The notes beneath the pieces are model-generated. The model did not search any database. It had not been told where the DNA came from and worked only from the letters and a program-made list of their open reading frames with translations. The position numbers and the translations under genes were made by a program. A stretch of 64,000 nt of DNA, taken from positions 124,001-188,000 of the forward strand of contig NZ_BMKR01000012.1 of the NCBI RefSeq assembly GCF_014644435.1, read 5' to 3'. The stretch's first letter is position 1. Each line of letters begins with the position of its first letter. This document shows positions 53,765 to 63,788 of the stretch, piece by piece. This DNA comes from Paenibacillus albidus (GTDB lineage: Bacteria > Bacillota > Bacilli > Paenibacillales > Paenibacillaceae).

Positions 53765-54775
53765 TCATTTGTTTACATGATTGACAGACAAGCGGAGAAT
53801 CGTCTCATGGGGAAGAATAACCCGTGCGTTCTCAACCGTCTCTTTCTTCATCAGTTTGGTGAGCAGTCTCATTGCAACCGCCCCCAAATCATACATCGGC
53901 TGAGCAACAGTAGTAAGCAACGGACGAACCATCGAGGCCATACGAATGTTATCCACACTGATAATGGAGAAATCATCCGGAACCTTCAGTCCTTCGTCCT
54001 GTATGCTGTGAATGGCTCCAATCGCCATTTCATCCGTTGCTGCAAAAATAGCTGTCGGCTTCTTCTTGAGGCCAAGGAAATACTTCATGGCTTCAACACC
54101 GGACTCGTAGCGGTAGTTGCCGATACGAACCAGATCCTCCTGATATTCAATCCCTGCAGCCTCCAGCGCTCTCTTGTATCCCTGGAAACGGGCATAACCG
54201 TTCGCCGGATCCTGGAGCGTGCCGCTGATCATCGCAATTTCACGGTGACCGTGGCGGATCAGTGTGTTCACGGCATCAAGAGCAGCCGTCTCATGATCGA
54301 TATCTACCGAAGGATAGGTCCCCTTCTCATCGCGTGTAGCACAAAGAACGATAGGAACAGCAGAGGTCTGGAAGGCTTGAATATGCTCTTCCGTCACCGT
54401 ACCGCCCATGAATAGCAATCCGTCCACCTGTTTCTCCAGAAGGGTATTGATGACACGAATTTCCTTCTCTTTACGTTTGTCCGCGTTACACAAAATAATG
54501 TTGTAATGATACATATTGGCAATATCTTCAATTCCGCGTGCAATTTCAGCAAAGATGGAGTTGGAGATATCAGGAATGACAACACCAACTGTTGTCGTTT
54601 TCTTGCTGGCCAGACCCCTGGCCACGGCGTTGGGACGATAGCCCAAACGTTCAATCGCTTCAAATACTTTCTTCCGGGTCTGCGGTTTCACGTTGGGGTT
54701 ATTATTCACAACCCGTGATACCGTAGCCATAGACACGCCTGCTTCTCGAGCTACATCGTAAATGGTTACCGTCAA
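53765..54775 (-). CDS. ccpA: catabolite control protein A
   Basis: A LacI/GalR-family repressor and activator of carbon metabolism that acts with Ser46-phosphorylated HPr or Crh. The 336 residues begin with the DNA-binding [31 protein letters not shown] and the hinge [13 protein letters not shown]. The effector domain has [34 protein letters not shown] and [14 protein letters not shown], close to Bacillus CcpA. Its presence near acsA/acuA, ptsI and an HPr-like gene makes carbon catabolite control a theme of this region. Confidence 0.93.
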   Translation of the reverse strand: MTVTIYDVAREAGVSMATVSRVVNNNPNVKPQTRKKVFEAIERLGYRPNAVARGLASKKTTTVGVVIPDISNSIFAEIARGIEDIANMYHYNIILCNADKRKEKEIRVINTLLEKQVDGLLFMGGTVTEEHIQAFQTSAVPIVLCATRDEKGTYPSVDIDHETAALDAVNTLIRHGHREIAMISGTLQDPANGYARFQGYKRALEAAGIEYQEDLVRIGNYRYESGVEAMKYFLGLKKKPTAIFAATDEMAIGAIHSIQDEGLKVPDDFSIISVDNIRMASMVRPLLTTVAQPMYDLGAVAMRLLTKLMKKETVENARVILPHETILRLSVNHVNK

Positions 54776-55090
54776 ATTACTCTCTCCATTGCGATAAATT
54801 TTATCGTTCGACTAATTAAAATTATGATACGACACTTTGTACATTTGTGCAATGATAACGCTTCATTTTCCTTTCAAAATTTCTTTCAAAGGTGTAAGGT
54901 TACCCGGGAATGACAATTTATCTCCCTGATATTGCACGGATCATTGAACTTATATCTATCGTAACAAAAAGTGAGTGAAAAATCCAACATTCGGTGAAAG
55001 TTTTTCATTGTTTTTGCAGAAAAAAAGAATGTAGACCCCGAAACACGTTATTTCGAGGTTGTAAAATTCCCATTCATGTTATAAATCCCA
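54776..55090. other. ccpA upstream region
   Basis: No gene. It is AT-rich near 54780-54850 (ccpA promoter side). A short hairpin, CCCCGAAA-cacgtta-TTTCGAGG (55036-55062), followed on the minus strand by a T tract, probably ends the zinc-ribbon gene. Confidence 0.5.
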
Positions 55091-55540
55091 TTAATTTGTA
55101 TTTCGGACGGGATGGACCGTCAACTGCTCGAGCCTCTGCTCTGTCTCACGCATCCAGCCGGGGTCCTTGATATCCCCTGCCAATCTGTAGAGATCCAGCA
55201 GAAGATCAATGCGCGACTGTGTAGCTGTCCGTACCTTCATTTCAAGTTCTGCCATACTGCTCACCGTTAAGCTTGCGAACGTTTCTTTAAGAACATTCGC
55301 CCATTCATTTTTTTCGGCAAAGGAAAACTTCTTGCGGCCTCTGACCTCTGCCAGCTCGGCTATAAATCCGCCTAAATCGCGTTTGATGTTGGGTAACGGC
55401 TCATACCGGGAGCAAGCTTGGCAAGTGTATACGGGCACGTCCGATATTTTTACTTTTGAATTATAGATTAGTGTGTGCATATGTATGGTCATGTTGCCAC
55501 CGCAGGGGCACGACCTGTTCATGAAGTTAGTATTGAGCAT
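55091..55540 (-). CDS. zinc-ribbon protein of unknown function
   Basis: About 149 residues. A CPCGG...CQAC four-cysteine zinc ribbon at the N-terminus (residues about 10-37) resembles the YgiT/MqsA-type knuckle, then a mostly helical body rich in Glu, Leu and Arg. No helix-turn-helix is obvious, which argues against a full MqsA antitoxin, and there is no toxin neighbour. The start is at MLNTNFMNR after GAGGTG; the open frame begins 16 codons earlier. Function unknown. Confidence 0.6.
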   Translation of the reverse strand: MLNTNFMNRSCPCGGNMTIHMHTLIYNSKVKISDVPVYTCQACSRYEPLPNIKRDLGGFIAELAEVRGRKKFSFAEKNEWANVLKETFASLTVSSMAELEMKVRTATQSRIDLLLDLYRLAGDIKDPGWMRETEQRLEQLTVHPVRNTN

Positions 55541-55739
55541 ATTCGACACCTCGGGCCAGATTATTAAACGGGGTTTCCGGTTTTTCACCTATATTCGACC
55601 CGCACCTCTATAATCCCTGCTCATTTGCATAAAATGATTTATTTACCAATTTCGATAAACGGCTTCAGCTCCAAGATGACTTCATATCTTAAATTTGATA
55701 GAATGGAAAGCAGATTTCCTTGGAAAGGGGCTGCACCAC

Positions 55740-56264
55740 ATGAGACTAACCGGTAAGAAGGTTATCGCACTGGTAGACGATGAATTTGAGGATTTGGAGC
55801 TCTGGTACCCCGTGTACCGGGTCAGAGAAGAAGGAGCCGAGGTTCACCTCGCCGGACTTGAGAAAGGCAAGACCTATATCGGCAAATATGGTGTGCCTGC
55901 CACAGCAGAGTATTCCTGGGACGATCTGAATGCAGCCGATTATGATGGTATTCTGGTACCAGGCGGCTGGGCACCGGACAAAATCCGCCGCTATCAAGCG
56001 GTACTGAAGCTGGTACAGGATTTCAATGCTGCCAAGAAACCGATCGGCCAAATCTGCCACGCCGGCTGGGTATTAATCTCAGCCAAAATTCTGGAAGGTG
56101 TCACGGTTACCTCCACACCCGGCATCCGCGACGATATGGAGAATGCCGGAGCGATCTGGAAAGACGAAGCCGTCGTCACTGACGGGCACATCATTTCCGC
56201 CCGCCGTCCCCCGGACCTCCCGCCTTACGGCAAAGCTTTTTGCGACGCACTTGCGGGTGAATAA
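55740..56264 (+). CDS. DJ-1/PfpI-family protein
   Basis: The 174 residues have the class I glutamine amidotransferase-like fold of the PfpI group: VIALVDDEFEDLELWYPVYR with the active Glu, GILVPGGWAPDKIR, and ICHAGW with the nucleophilic Cys106 and His107. Relatives in Bacillus (YraA, YfkM) are stress-induced and are described as proteases or glyoxal/protein deglycases; which activity applies is not settled. The start follows AAAGGGG. Own terminator downstream. Confidence 0.87.
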   Translation: MRLTGKKVIALVDDEFEDLELWYPVYRVREEGAEVHLAGLEKGKTYIGKYGVPATAEYSWDDLNAADYDGILVPGGWAPDKIRRYQAVLKLVQDFNAAKKPIGQICHAGWVLISAKILEGVTVTSTPGIRDDMENAGAIWKDEAVVTDGHIISARRPPDLPPYGKAFCDALAGE

Positions 56265-56298
56265 ACGGAGCTCCTTGTAACTAAAGACTTCCTATAAA

Positions 56299-56340
56299 AC
56301 AAGCCCTGCTCCTTCACATGTTGTGAGGAACAGGGCTTGT
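56299..56340 (+). terminator. terminator shared by the DJ-1 gene and ptsI
   Basis: ACAAGCCCTG pairs with CAGGGCTTGT around a second TCC-CAC/GTG-GGA stem, then TCTGTT. Located between converging genes. Confidence 0.8.
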
Positions 56341-56371
56341 TCTGTTGCAGGTGCTTATGGCCGTCTGAAGT

Positions 56372-58131
<1,760 letters not shown>

Positions 58132-58135
<4 letters not shown>

Positions 58136-60018
58136 GCTTCTATCCCTCCAACGTTGCTTTCATGTAGTACAACGGACATCACTGAAGACTGTCCTTTTTT
58201 TACATTTTTAAATGGAGCATAACTCCATGATTTCACACGGTCCGGATTCGTAATCACCATAGGCGTGGCGAGCGAAGCCGCGTGCTCCTTCAAATAAGCA
58301 AGATCAAATTTGACAAGGAGCTGACCCGGCTCCACGCTGTCCCCTTCCTGCACAACCGCCTCAAACGGCCCCTTTAGTTGTGAGGTGTCGATACCGATAT
58401 GCATCAGCACTTCCAGCCCTTCCGGGGTGGAGATGCCCACGGCATGCATGGTAGGGTACACATGCATCACCTTGCCGAATACCGGGGAGACCAGTTCTCC
58501 TTTTTCCGGAAAAAAAGCAACCCCGTCGCCGACCAGTTTCGCCGCAAAAATATGATCCGGAACTTCCTCGATCGGCAGCATCCTTCCCTGCATCGGGGCA
58601 CTGAACAGCACCTGTGGCAGGTCGCGTAGCAGAAGCTTGTCGATCTCCTCGCGGATCAGCTCCGAATAAGTACCGAAGACCACCTGAACATTACCGCCGC
58701 CAAGCTTGATAATTCCCGCCGAACCCAGACCTTTAAGCGCACCTGTGTCAATGAAACGGTCATTATGCACCGTAAGCCTCAGACGGGTAATGCAGGCCTG
58801 AACCTGGACGATATTCTCTTTGCCGCCCAAAGCCTCCAGAATAAGCGGGGCCTGATAAGGAATATTACCGGCCCAGTCTCCCAGCTCGGAGCCTTCCTCG
58901 CGACCCGGCGTCGGAATCTGAAAGCGGCGGATCGCCCAGCGGAACAGGTGGTAATAAATAATTCCGTAGCCAATGCCGATCGGAATCAGCAGCCATGCGC
59001 GCTGCGACAAATGCATATTGAGAAAGAAATCGATCGCTCCCGCCGAATAGGAGAACCCGTGATGAATCCCCATCGTGTAAGTGATTACCATCGCCAGACC
59101 GGACATCACCGTATGGACAATAAACAGATACGGAGAGGCGAACAGAAAAGCGAATTCAATCTGCTCCGATACACCCGTCAGGAAGCAGACCATGGCGGCG
59201 CGCAAAAAAGTCTTGCGGACCTTGGGCTTCAAGTCCTCCCGGGCTTCCTGAATGATGGCAAACGCAATAGCCGGCAGCGCAAACATCATGATTGGGAACA
59301 AACCGGCCATAAAAATCCCGGCTGTAGGATCACCCGCGAAAAAACGCGGCAAATCCCCCTGAACAACAGCGCTGCCGTCGGGAGTTGTAAAGGAGCCGAA
59401 TTGAAACCAGAATACATTGTTAAGAATATGGTGCAGACCGAACGCTGTCAGTACACGGTACAGCACTCCATATACAAACACGCCAAAGCCGCCCGTCTGC
59501 AGAATCCCCTGGAACAGCTGTTCAATCCCCCGCTGAAGCAGCGGGGCCACGCCCAGCATGACCCAGGCAAACAAGGCTGAAAACAACCCCATAAACAGCA
59601 GAACAAAACGCGATCCGCCAAAAAACTGGATCGCCTCCGGAAGCTTGATATTTTTAAACCGGTTATGCGCTACACCGGCGACTATCCCGAGTAAAATTCC
59701 GATCAGTGTGGCGGGCTGAACATATTCGTTCCCGATATGGGAAACAATGCGGTCATATGTAAACATCCCTGCCAGCGCAGCCATCCCCGCCGGCCCGGCC
59801 TGATTCGACAGCCCCCATGCTACACCAACTGCGAACAGATAAGGCATAAAATAAAAAACACCTTGCCCCGCGTATGTAGCCACCTCGGATACCGTAGAAA
59901 GTCCCCATGCCGACCACGGTAGACTGCCCAGACTCAGCAAAATGGCTGCTGCCGGCAATACCATGGTAGGAAGCATAATGGCTCTGCCCAATTGCTGCAG
60001 TGATCCGAGCCAATTCAA
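58132..60018 (-). CDS. nagE: PTS transporter subunit IICBA, N-acetylglucosamine/glucose type
   Basis: A sugar permease with all PTS domains fused in the order IIC-IIB-IIA. IIC (about 1-365) contains FGLHHILNNVFWFQ and GDLPRFFAGDPTAGIFM, closest to E. coli NagE. IIB holds the phosphocysteine in ACITRLRLTV. IIA has TMHAVGI and LMHIGIDT with the active histidine. About 628 residues. The start is most likely TTG at 60018 (MNWLGSLQQLG, matching the NagE N-terminus), 6 nt after GGGGAGG; a GTG two codons earlier abuts the ribosome site. N-acetylglucosamine is likelier than glucose, but this is not certain. Confidence 0.85.
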
Positions 60019-60042
60019 GGCCACCCTCCCCTTTCTTTCTAT

Positions 60043-60092
60043 ATTGAATGGTACGCGCTGGGGCAGGTTTTGTCAAAAGAAAACCATTCAAT
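60043..60092 (-). promoter_or_regulatory. nagE promoter framed by a 10-bp inverted repeat
   Basis: On the minus strand TTGACA (60071-60076) and TACCAT (60048-60053) have a 17-bp spacer. ATTGAATGGT occurs just upstream of the -35 box (60083-60092) and its exact reverse complement overlaps the -10 box (60043-60052). Half-site centres are 40 bp apart, about four helical turns, as for a looping or tetrameric repressor. Confidence 0.6.
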
Positions 60093-60125
60093 AATTCCTC
60101 TGCCTTACCTTATACAGCTATATTT

Positions 60126-60675
60126 CCGCTTATCCGCTTCATACTGGGTGACTGCGATGAATGTGTGTGGCTTGATCAATGCATTTACTGCATCAGAATT
60201 GCTCCAAACTCGCTAAAAACGGTCTTTTGATGTATTTAGTGCAGCAGATTATCTTGGGATAGACACTTTGAGGTGATTTCTGGTTATCCTGCTGCACTAA
60301 ATGCAGCCAAACCGCCAATCAGCCTCATTTTCGCACATTCTGCTGCACTAAATACATTCAAATCGCCCCGCTTCCTTTAGCCGGCCTATTTAGAGGAGCA
60401 GCAGGCCTATTTAGAGGAGCAGCAGGCCCGCTTATCCGCTTCACGCTGGGTGATTGTGATGAATATGTGTGGCTGGTCAATGCATTTACTGCATCAGAAT
60501 TACTCCACACTCACTTAAAACGGTCTTCTGATGTATTTAGTGCAGCAGATTATCTTGGAGTAGCCACTTTGGGGTGATTTCCGGTTATCCTGCTGCACTA
60601 AATGCAGTCAAACCTCCAATCAGCCTCATTTTCGCACATTCTGCTGCACTAAATACATTCAAATCACCCTGCTTC
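60126..60675. repeat. tandem duplication of a ~300-bp non-coding block
   Basis: CCGCTTATCCGCTTCA begins each copy (60126 and 60428, offset 302). Both run through GCATTTACTGCATCAGAAT, a TGTATTTAGTGCAGCAG motif and two CTGCTGCACTAAAT motifs to AATACATTCAAATC. The copies are roughly 90 percent alike. Three copies of ATTTAGTGCAGCAG, in either orientation, occur in each unit. Confidence 0.85.
60384..60428. repeat. short tandem repeat at the junction of the duplication
   Basis: GGCCTATTTAGAGGAGCAGCA occurs twice in a row (21 and 20 nt; the second lacks one C), followed by a third GGCC. It lies exactly between the two large copies. Confidence 0.8.
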
Positions 60676-60678
60676 CCC

Positions 60679-61347
60679 TCACCATATCTGGTCCGGGTGC
60701 ATCGGCTTCAACTCATAATACCGCACACTACCCCCTTTGTGGACCGGTAAAAGTATCCCCTTCCCGCATAAGGAGCTTAACCGCTTATAGACTGTCCGAG
60801 GGTTGATCCGAAACTGTTCAGTCACATCCTTCGGCCGAACGGGTCTGCCCAGCTGCCAGGCGAACCTCAATATTTCCTTTTCCTCCGGTAAAAGATCAAC
60901 AGTGGCTGTCCTGCGCGCCAAGTATGGTGCCAATGTCAATTGCAGCAGCATTCGGCATACTTCAGGGCGCTGCTGGATATCGTCGAAAGGAAAGTGAAGC
61001 ATCTTCCAGCCCATTCCTGTCAGAAAGGTATCCCGATTCAGGGCGTAACTGAACCGCTCGCGGTCCATATCACGAACGTGGGTCTGAAAGCCGTCACATT
61101 CAATTCCAAACCGTCCACCGTTTGGCGGCAAGTAGGCAAAGTCCAAAAACTGCGATTTGCGATTCCAGTCGTACACTTCGTATTCCGGCTGCAGATGCTC
61201 AAGCGACTCAAACAGCGGCCACCATACATTCTGAAGAAATAATATCTCAGCAAATTTATGCCCCCGTGCCAGCCGCCCCCTTCTTTCCCCATTTCTGCAG
61301 TTCAGGTGAGCGTCAATAAATTCCCGGTGCGCTTCTTCAAACTCCAT
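60679..61347 (-). CDS. DUF559-like nuclease fused to a winged helix
   Basis: The 222 residues split in two. Residues 30-140 look like a PD-(D/E)XK nuclease of the Vsr/DUF559 group: FLDFAYLPP with Asp69, GIECDGFQTH with Glu83 and Asp85, then DRERFSYALNRDTFLTGMGWKMLHFP. Residues about 150-215 form a winged helix: LLPEEKEILRFAW, RPKDVTEQFRINPRTVYKRLSSL, then the wing SVRYYEL. There is no methyltransferase or other restriction partner nearby. It could be a DNA repair or mobile-element-defence nuclease. I infer the activity from pattern alone. Confidence 0.65.
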   Translation of the reverse strand: MEFEEAHREFIDAHLNCRNGERRGRLARGHKFAEILFLQNVWWPLFESLEHLQPEYEVYDWNRKSQFLDFAYLPPNGGRFGIECDGFQTHVRDMDRERFSYALNRDTFLTGMGWKMLHFPFDDIQQRPEVCRMLLQLTLAPYLARRTATVDLLPEEKEILRFAWQLGRPVRPKDVTEQFRINPRTVYKRLSSLCGKGILLPVHKGGSVRYYELKPMHPDQIW

Positions 61348-61364
61348 CCTCCAGCCCCCTTTAA

Positions 61365-61408
61365 AATAAAAAAACGCCCTCTCCCGCAGATATGCGGAAA
61401 AGGACGTT
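61365..61408 (-). terminator. terminator after the CoA-binding gene
   Basis: Minus strand AACGTCCTTTTCCGC pairs with GCGGGAGAGGGCGTT (three mismatches), followed by TTTTTTATTTT. It lies just upstream of the nuclease gene, so that gene needs its own promoter. Confidence 0.75.
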
Positions 61409-61525
61409 CTTCGTCTGGTGATAGTATACCAAAACTTACCGGTAATTTATAGCTTAAAGCAGCGCAATGGACAGGTAGACAGGTGTAAGGGTTCCGGGGT
61501 TCCCACTTACACAGCCATGCACAAT

Positions 61526-61960
61526 TCAGCCCCGGCTGCGCCCCTTCAAGGCTAGCGCTTCTTCGACCTTGATGCAGCGGTCCATGATCGCGATCATACC
61601 GTGCTGCGCCGCAATATCGGCGGCCTCCTGGCTGACCACGCCCTGCTGCAGCCAAAGTACACGGGCGCCAATGTCTGCTGCCTCCTGCGCCACCTCGGCA
61701 CAGAATTCACTGCGGCGGAACACATTGACGATGTCCACTGGCTCCGGGATCTCCGCCAGTGTGTGATAACACTTCTCGCCCAGGATCTCGCCGTCCACCA
61801 TGGGGTTGACCGGGATGATCCGGTAACCCCGGCTTTGCATGGCCCCTGCGACCATATAGGAGGTGCGGTCGGTTTTATCCGACAATCCCACTACGGCAAT
61901 ATTGCCGGCAGAAGCTAAAATATCGCCGATTCTCTCCCGGGTTGGGTTCTCAAAGCTCAT
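61526..61960 (-). CDS. CoA-binding-domain protein (YccU family)
   Basis: The 144 residues match the small YccU-type CoA-binding proteins: NIAVVGLSDKTDRTSYMVAGAMQSRGYRIIPVNP, EILGEKCYHTLAEIPEPVDIVNVFR and VLWLQQGVVS. The fold is the Rossmann-like domain of succinyl-CoA synthetase alpha. It binds CoA; its cellular role is unknown. Confidence 0.88.
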   Translation of the reverse strand: MSFENPTRERIGDILASAGNIAVVGLSDKTDRTSYMVAGAMQSRGYRIIPVNPMVDGEILGEKCYHTLAEIPEPVDIVNVFRRSEFCAEVAQEAADIGARVLWLQQGVVSQEAADIAAQHGMIAIMDRCIKVEEALALKGRSRG

Positions 61961-62071
61961 ATGAACAGCTCCCTCATACTAAATTTAGCTGCAAGCGTAG
62001 CACCTTTATTCCAGGTTCCGTTTAAAGGGTACCTTTTTTCGCTTCATTTCCTTAGAACTCCCGAGATCCCC

Positions 62072-63364
62072 TTATTCTACCCATTCCACATCCGCACCAA
62101 GCGCACGGAGATGATCGAAATATTGCGGGTACGATTTGGCCACATGATGGGCGTCTTTGATGACCAGCGGCTGGCGGGCACGCAGACCGACTACGGTCAG
62201 TGCCATGATTACGCGGTGATCGTAATGCGCGTTGATCGTCACCCCTCCCTCTACACCCTCAGGCTGGCCGTGAACGATGATCTCATCCGGCCGTTCTTCG
62301 ACCTTTGCCCCTGCCCGCGTCAACTCCGCCAGGTAGTCGGTAATACGGTCGCATTCCTTGTAACGCAGGTTCTCCACATTATAGAAACGCGAAGTTCCCT
62401 CGGCAAATACAGCCGCCGCCACCATCGCCAGTACGGCATCCGTCGCAGCATCACCGTCAAACTCCACAGCCTTCAGCTTGCCGTTCCCTTGAACATGCAC
62501 AGTGCCATCTTCATGGGTTAGCGGCACTTCCATCATGCGGAGCACATCCACAATGGCCCGTTCGCCCTGTTTGCTTTTCTCCGCCAGCCGGTGAATCTTC
62601 ACATCCGACCCGGTAACCGCTGCAGCCGCCAGCACAGCCGCAGAACCCGGATAGTCGCCTTGTACCGTGTAAGACTGTGCCTTGTAAGCCTGACGGCCCG
62701 GAACTTTAAAGGACATATAATCATCGGCAGCATGAACCACAATGCCGGCCTGTTCCAGCACCTCCAGCGTCTGGCCAACAACTACCTTCGACTTCAGATC
62801 ATCCAGCACGGTAATTTCGCTGTCTTCTTCAAGCAGTGGTGTCAGGAACAGCAAGGCGCTAAGGAATTGGGAGCTAACCGCTCCGGAGACGGTAATCCGG
62901 CCCCCTGCCGGCTTGCCGCCACGGATCGTAATCGGCAGTCGCCCTTCGTTGTGCTCGACCTCTACTCCAAGCTGGCCCAGCGCCTTAATCAGGTCGTCAT
63001 GCGGCCGTTTACCGAGGGAATCCGGGTACGTATTCACAAAAGTAACTTCAGGGCTGAGAGCAGCAACTGCCATCAGGAAGCGCAGCACCGCCCCCGCATT
63101 GCCCACGTTCAGCTCTTTAACATTACGCGGCTGGCGGCCGAAGCCCTGAACCACGATTTTTTCTTCATCTTCGGTAAGCACGGCTCCAAGATCTGCGATA
63201 CAGCGGCGGATTGCATCACTGTCTTCGCTGTGCGCAGGATGATAAATCGTGCTGACCCCTTCGGACAATGCTGCCACAAGCAGGTAGCGGGTGGTGTAGT
63301 TTTTGGAAGACAATGCTCCAATTTCCCCTTGCAGGGTTGGCGTAGGCCTTACAATAACATCCAT
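62072..63364 (-). CDS. aroA: 3-phosphoshikimate 1-carboxyvinyltransferase (EPSP synthase), atypical
   Basis: Joins phosphoenolpyruvate to shikimate 3-phosphate in aromatic amino acid synthesis. The 430 residues keep SSQF (164-167), RYKECDR (334-340), YDHR (381-384) and HHVAKSYP with Lys410. The first PEP-binding stretch differs: SSKNYTTRY (Lys21, Asn22, Arg26) replaces GDKSISHR, and NAGAVLRF (89-96) replaces NAGTAMRP. Some Paenibacillus relatives share this branch, I believe from memory. MurA was considered, but the shikimate-type C-terminal half rules it out. The start is ATG after AGGAGAGC. Confidence 0.9.
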   Translation of the reverse strand: MDVIVRPTPTLQGEIGALSSKNYTTRYLLVAALSEGVSTIYHPAHSEDSDAIRRCIADLGAVLTEDEEKIVVQGFGRQPRNVKELNVGNAGAVLRFLMAVAALSPEVTFVNTYPDSLGKRPHDDLIKALGQLGVEVEHNEGRLPITIRGGKPAGGRITVSGAVSSQFLSALLFLTPLLEEDSEITVLDDLKSKVVVGQTLEVLEQAGIVVHAADDYMSFKVPGRQAYKAQSYTVQGDYPGSAAVLAAAAVTGSDVKIHRLAEKSKQGERAIVDVLRMMEVPLTHEDGTVHVQGNGKLKAVEFDGDAATDAVLAMVAAAVFAEGTSRFYNVENLRYKECDRITDYLAELTRAGAKVEERPDEIIVHGQPEGVEGGVTINAHYDHRVIMALTVVGLRARQPLVIKDAHHVAKSYPQYFDHLRALGADVEWVE

Positions 63365-63419
63365 GATATAAGCTCTCCTTAGTAGTTGTAATAAGTGTGA
63401 ATAAAAGGTGAACAGCAGT

Positions 63420-63450
63420 TTGACAGGGCATTCTGTACTTGTGTTATCAT
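63420..63450 (+). promoter_or_regulatory. possible promoter of the rhodanese gene
   Basis: A perfect TTGACA (63420-63425) and TATCAT (63445-63450), though the 19-bp spacer is long (18 with TTATCA). Confidence 0.4.
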
Positions 63451-63485
63451 TAGATCATTCTGCTTGAAGAAAAGAGGTCATAACC

Positions 63486-63788
63486 ATGAATGAGATTCCC
63501 CAAATTACCACAGAGGAATTGCGCAGCCGTCTGGAAGCCGGAGAGGACCTGGTTCTGATCGACGTCCGTGAAGACGAAGAGGTCAGCTCCGGCATGATTC
63601 CGGGTGCCCTCCACATTCCCATGGGCGACATCCCGCAGCGTACCGGCGATATGAGCAAAGATGCCGAGATCGTCTTCATTTGCCGGTCCGGCGCACGCAG
63701 CCAGCGGGTATGTGAGTATTTGCAGCAGTTCGGATATAAAGCCACCAACCTGAGCGGCGGTATGATCGAATGGAACGATACCCTATAA
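63486..63788 (+). CDS. rhodanese-like sulfurtransferase domain protein
   Basis: The 100 residues form one rhodanese domain. LIDVREDEEVSSGMIPGALHIPMGDIP is followed by the active loop FICRSGARSQ with the catalytic Cys, and LSGGMIEWN. It carries sulfane sulfur or acts as a redox/thiol enzyme. It is placed between aroA and the shikimate kinase gene, on the opposite strand, and overlaps the end of the latter by 6 bp. Confidence 0.92.
   Translation: MNEIPQITTEELRSRLEAGEDLVLIDVREDEEVSSGMIPGALHIPMGDIPQRTGDMSKDAEIVFICRSGARSQRVCEYLQQFGYKATNLSGGMIEWNDTL

Larger units (their letters stand above)
60025..60678. other. intergenic region: nagE promoter and a tandem duplication
   Basis: No gene. From the left it holds the nagE promoter inside an inverted repeat, then two tandem copies of a 0.3-kb non-coding block, up to the end of the nuclease gene. 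Confidence 0.7.

Noticed and set aside
54840..54870. cre-like sequence (ATGATAACGCTTCATT) upstream of ccpA
   Set aside because: Centred on CG and partly symmetric, but one base short of the cre spacing with several mismatches. Too weak to call autoregulation.
55091..55540. Antitoxin (MqsA/YgiT) of a toxin-antitoxin pair
   Set aside because: Four-cysteine ribbon present, but no C-terminal DNA-binding domain is visible and no adjacent toxin gene exists.
60111..60678. CRISPR array
   Set aside because: The repeats are two long copies with a short doublet between them, with no regular repeat-spacer pattern.
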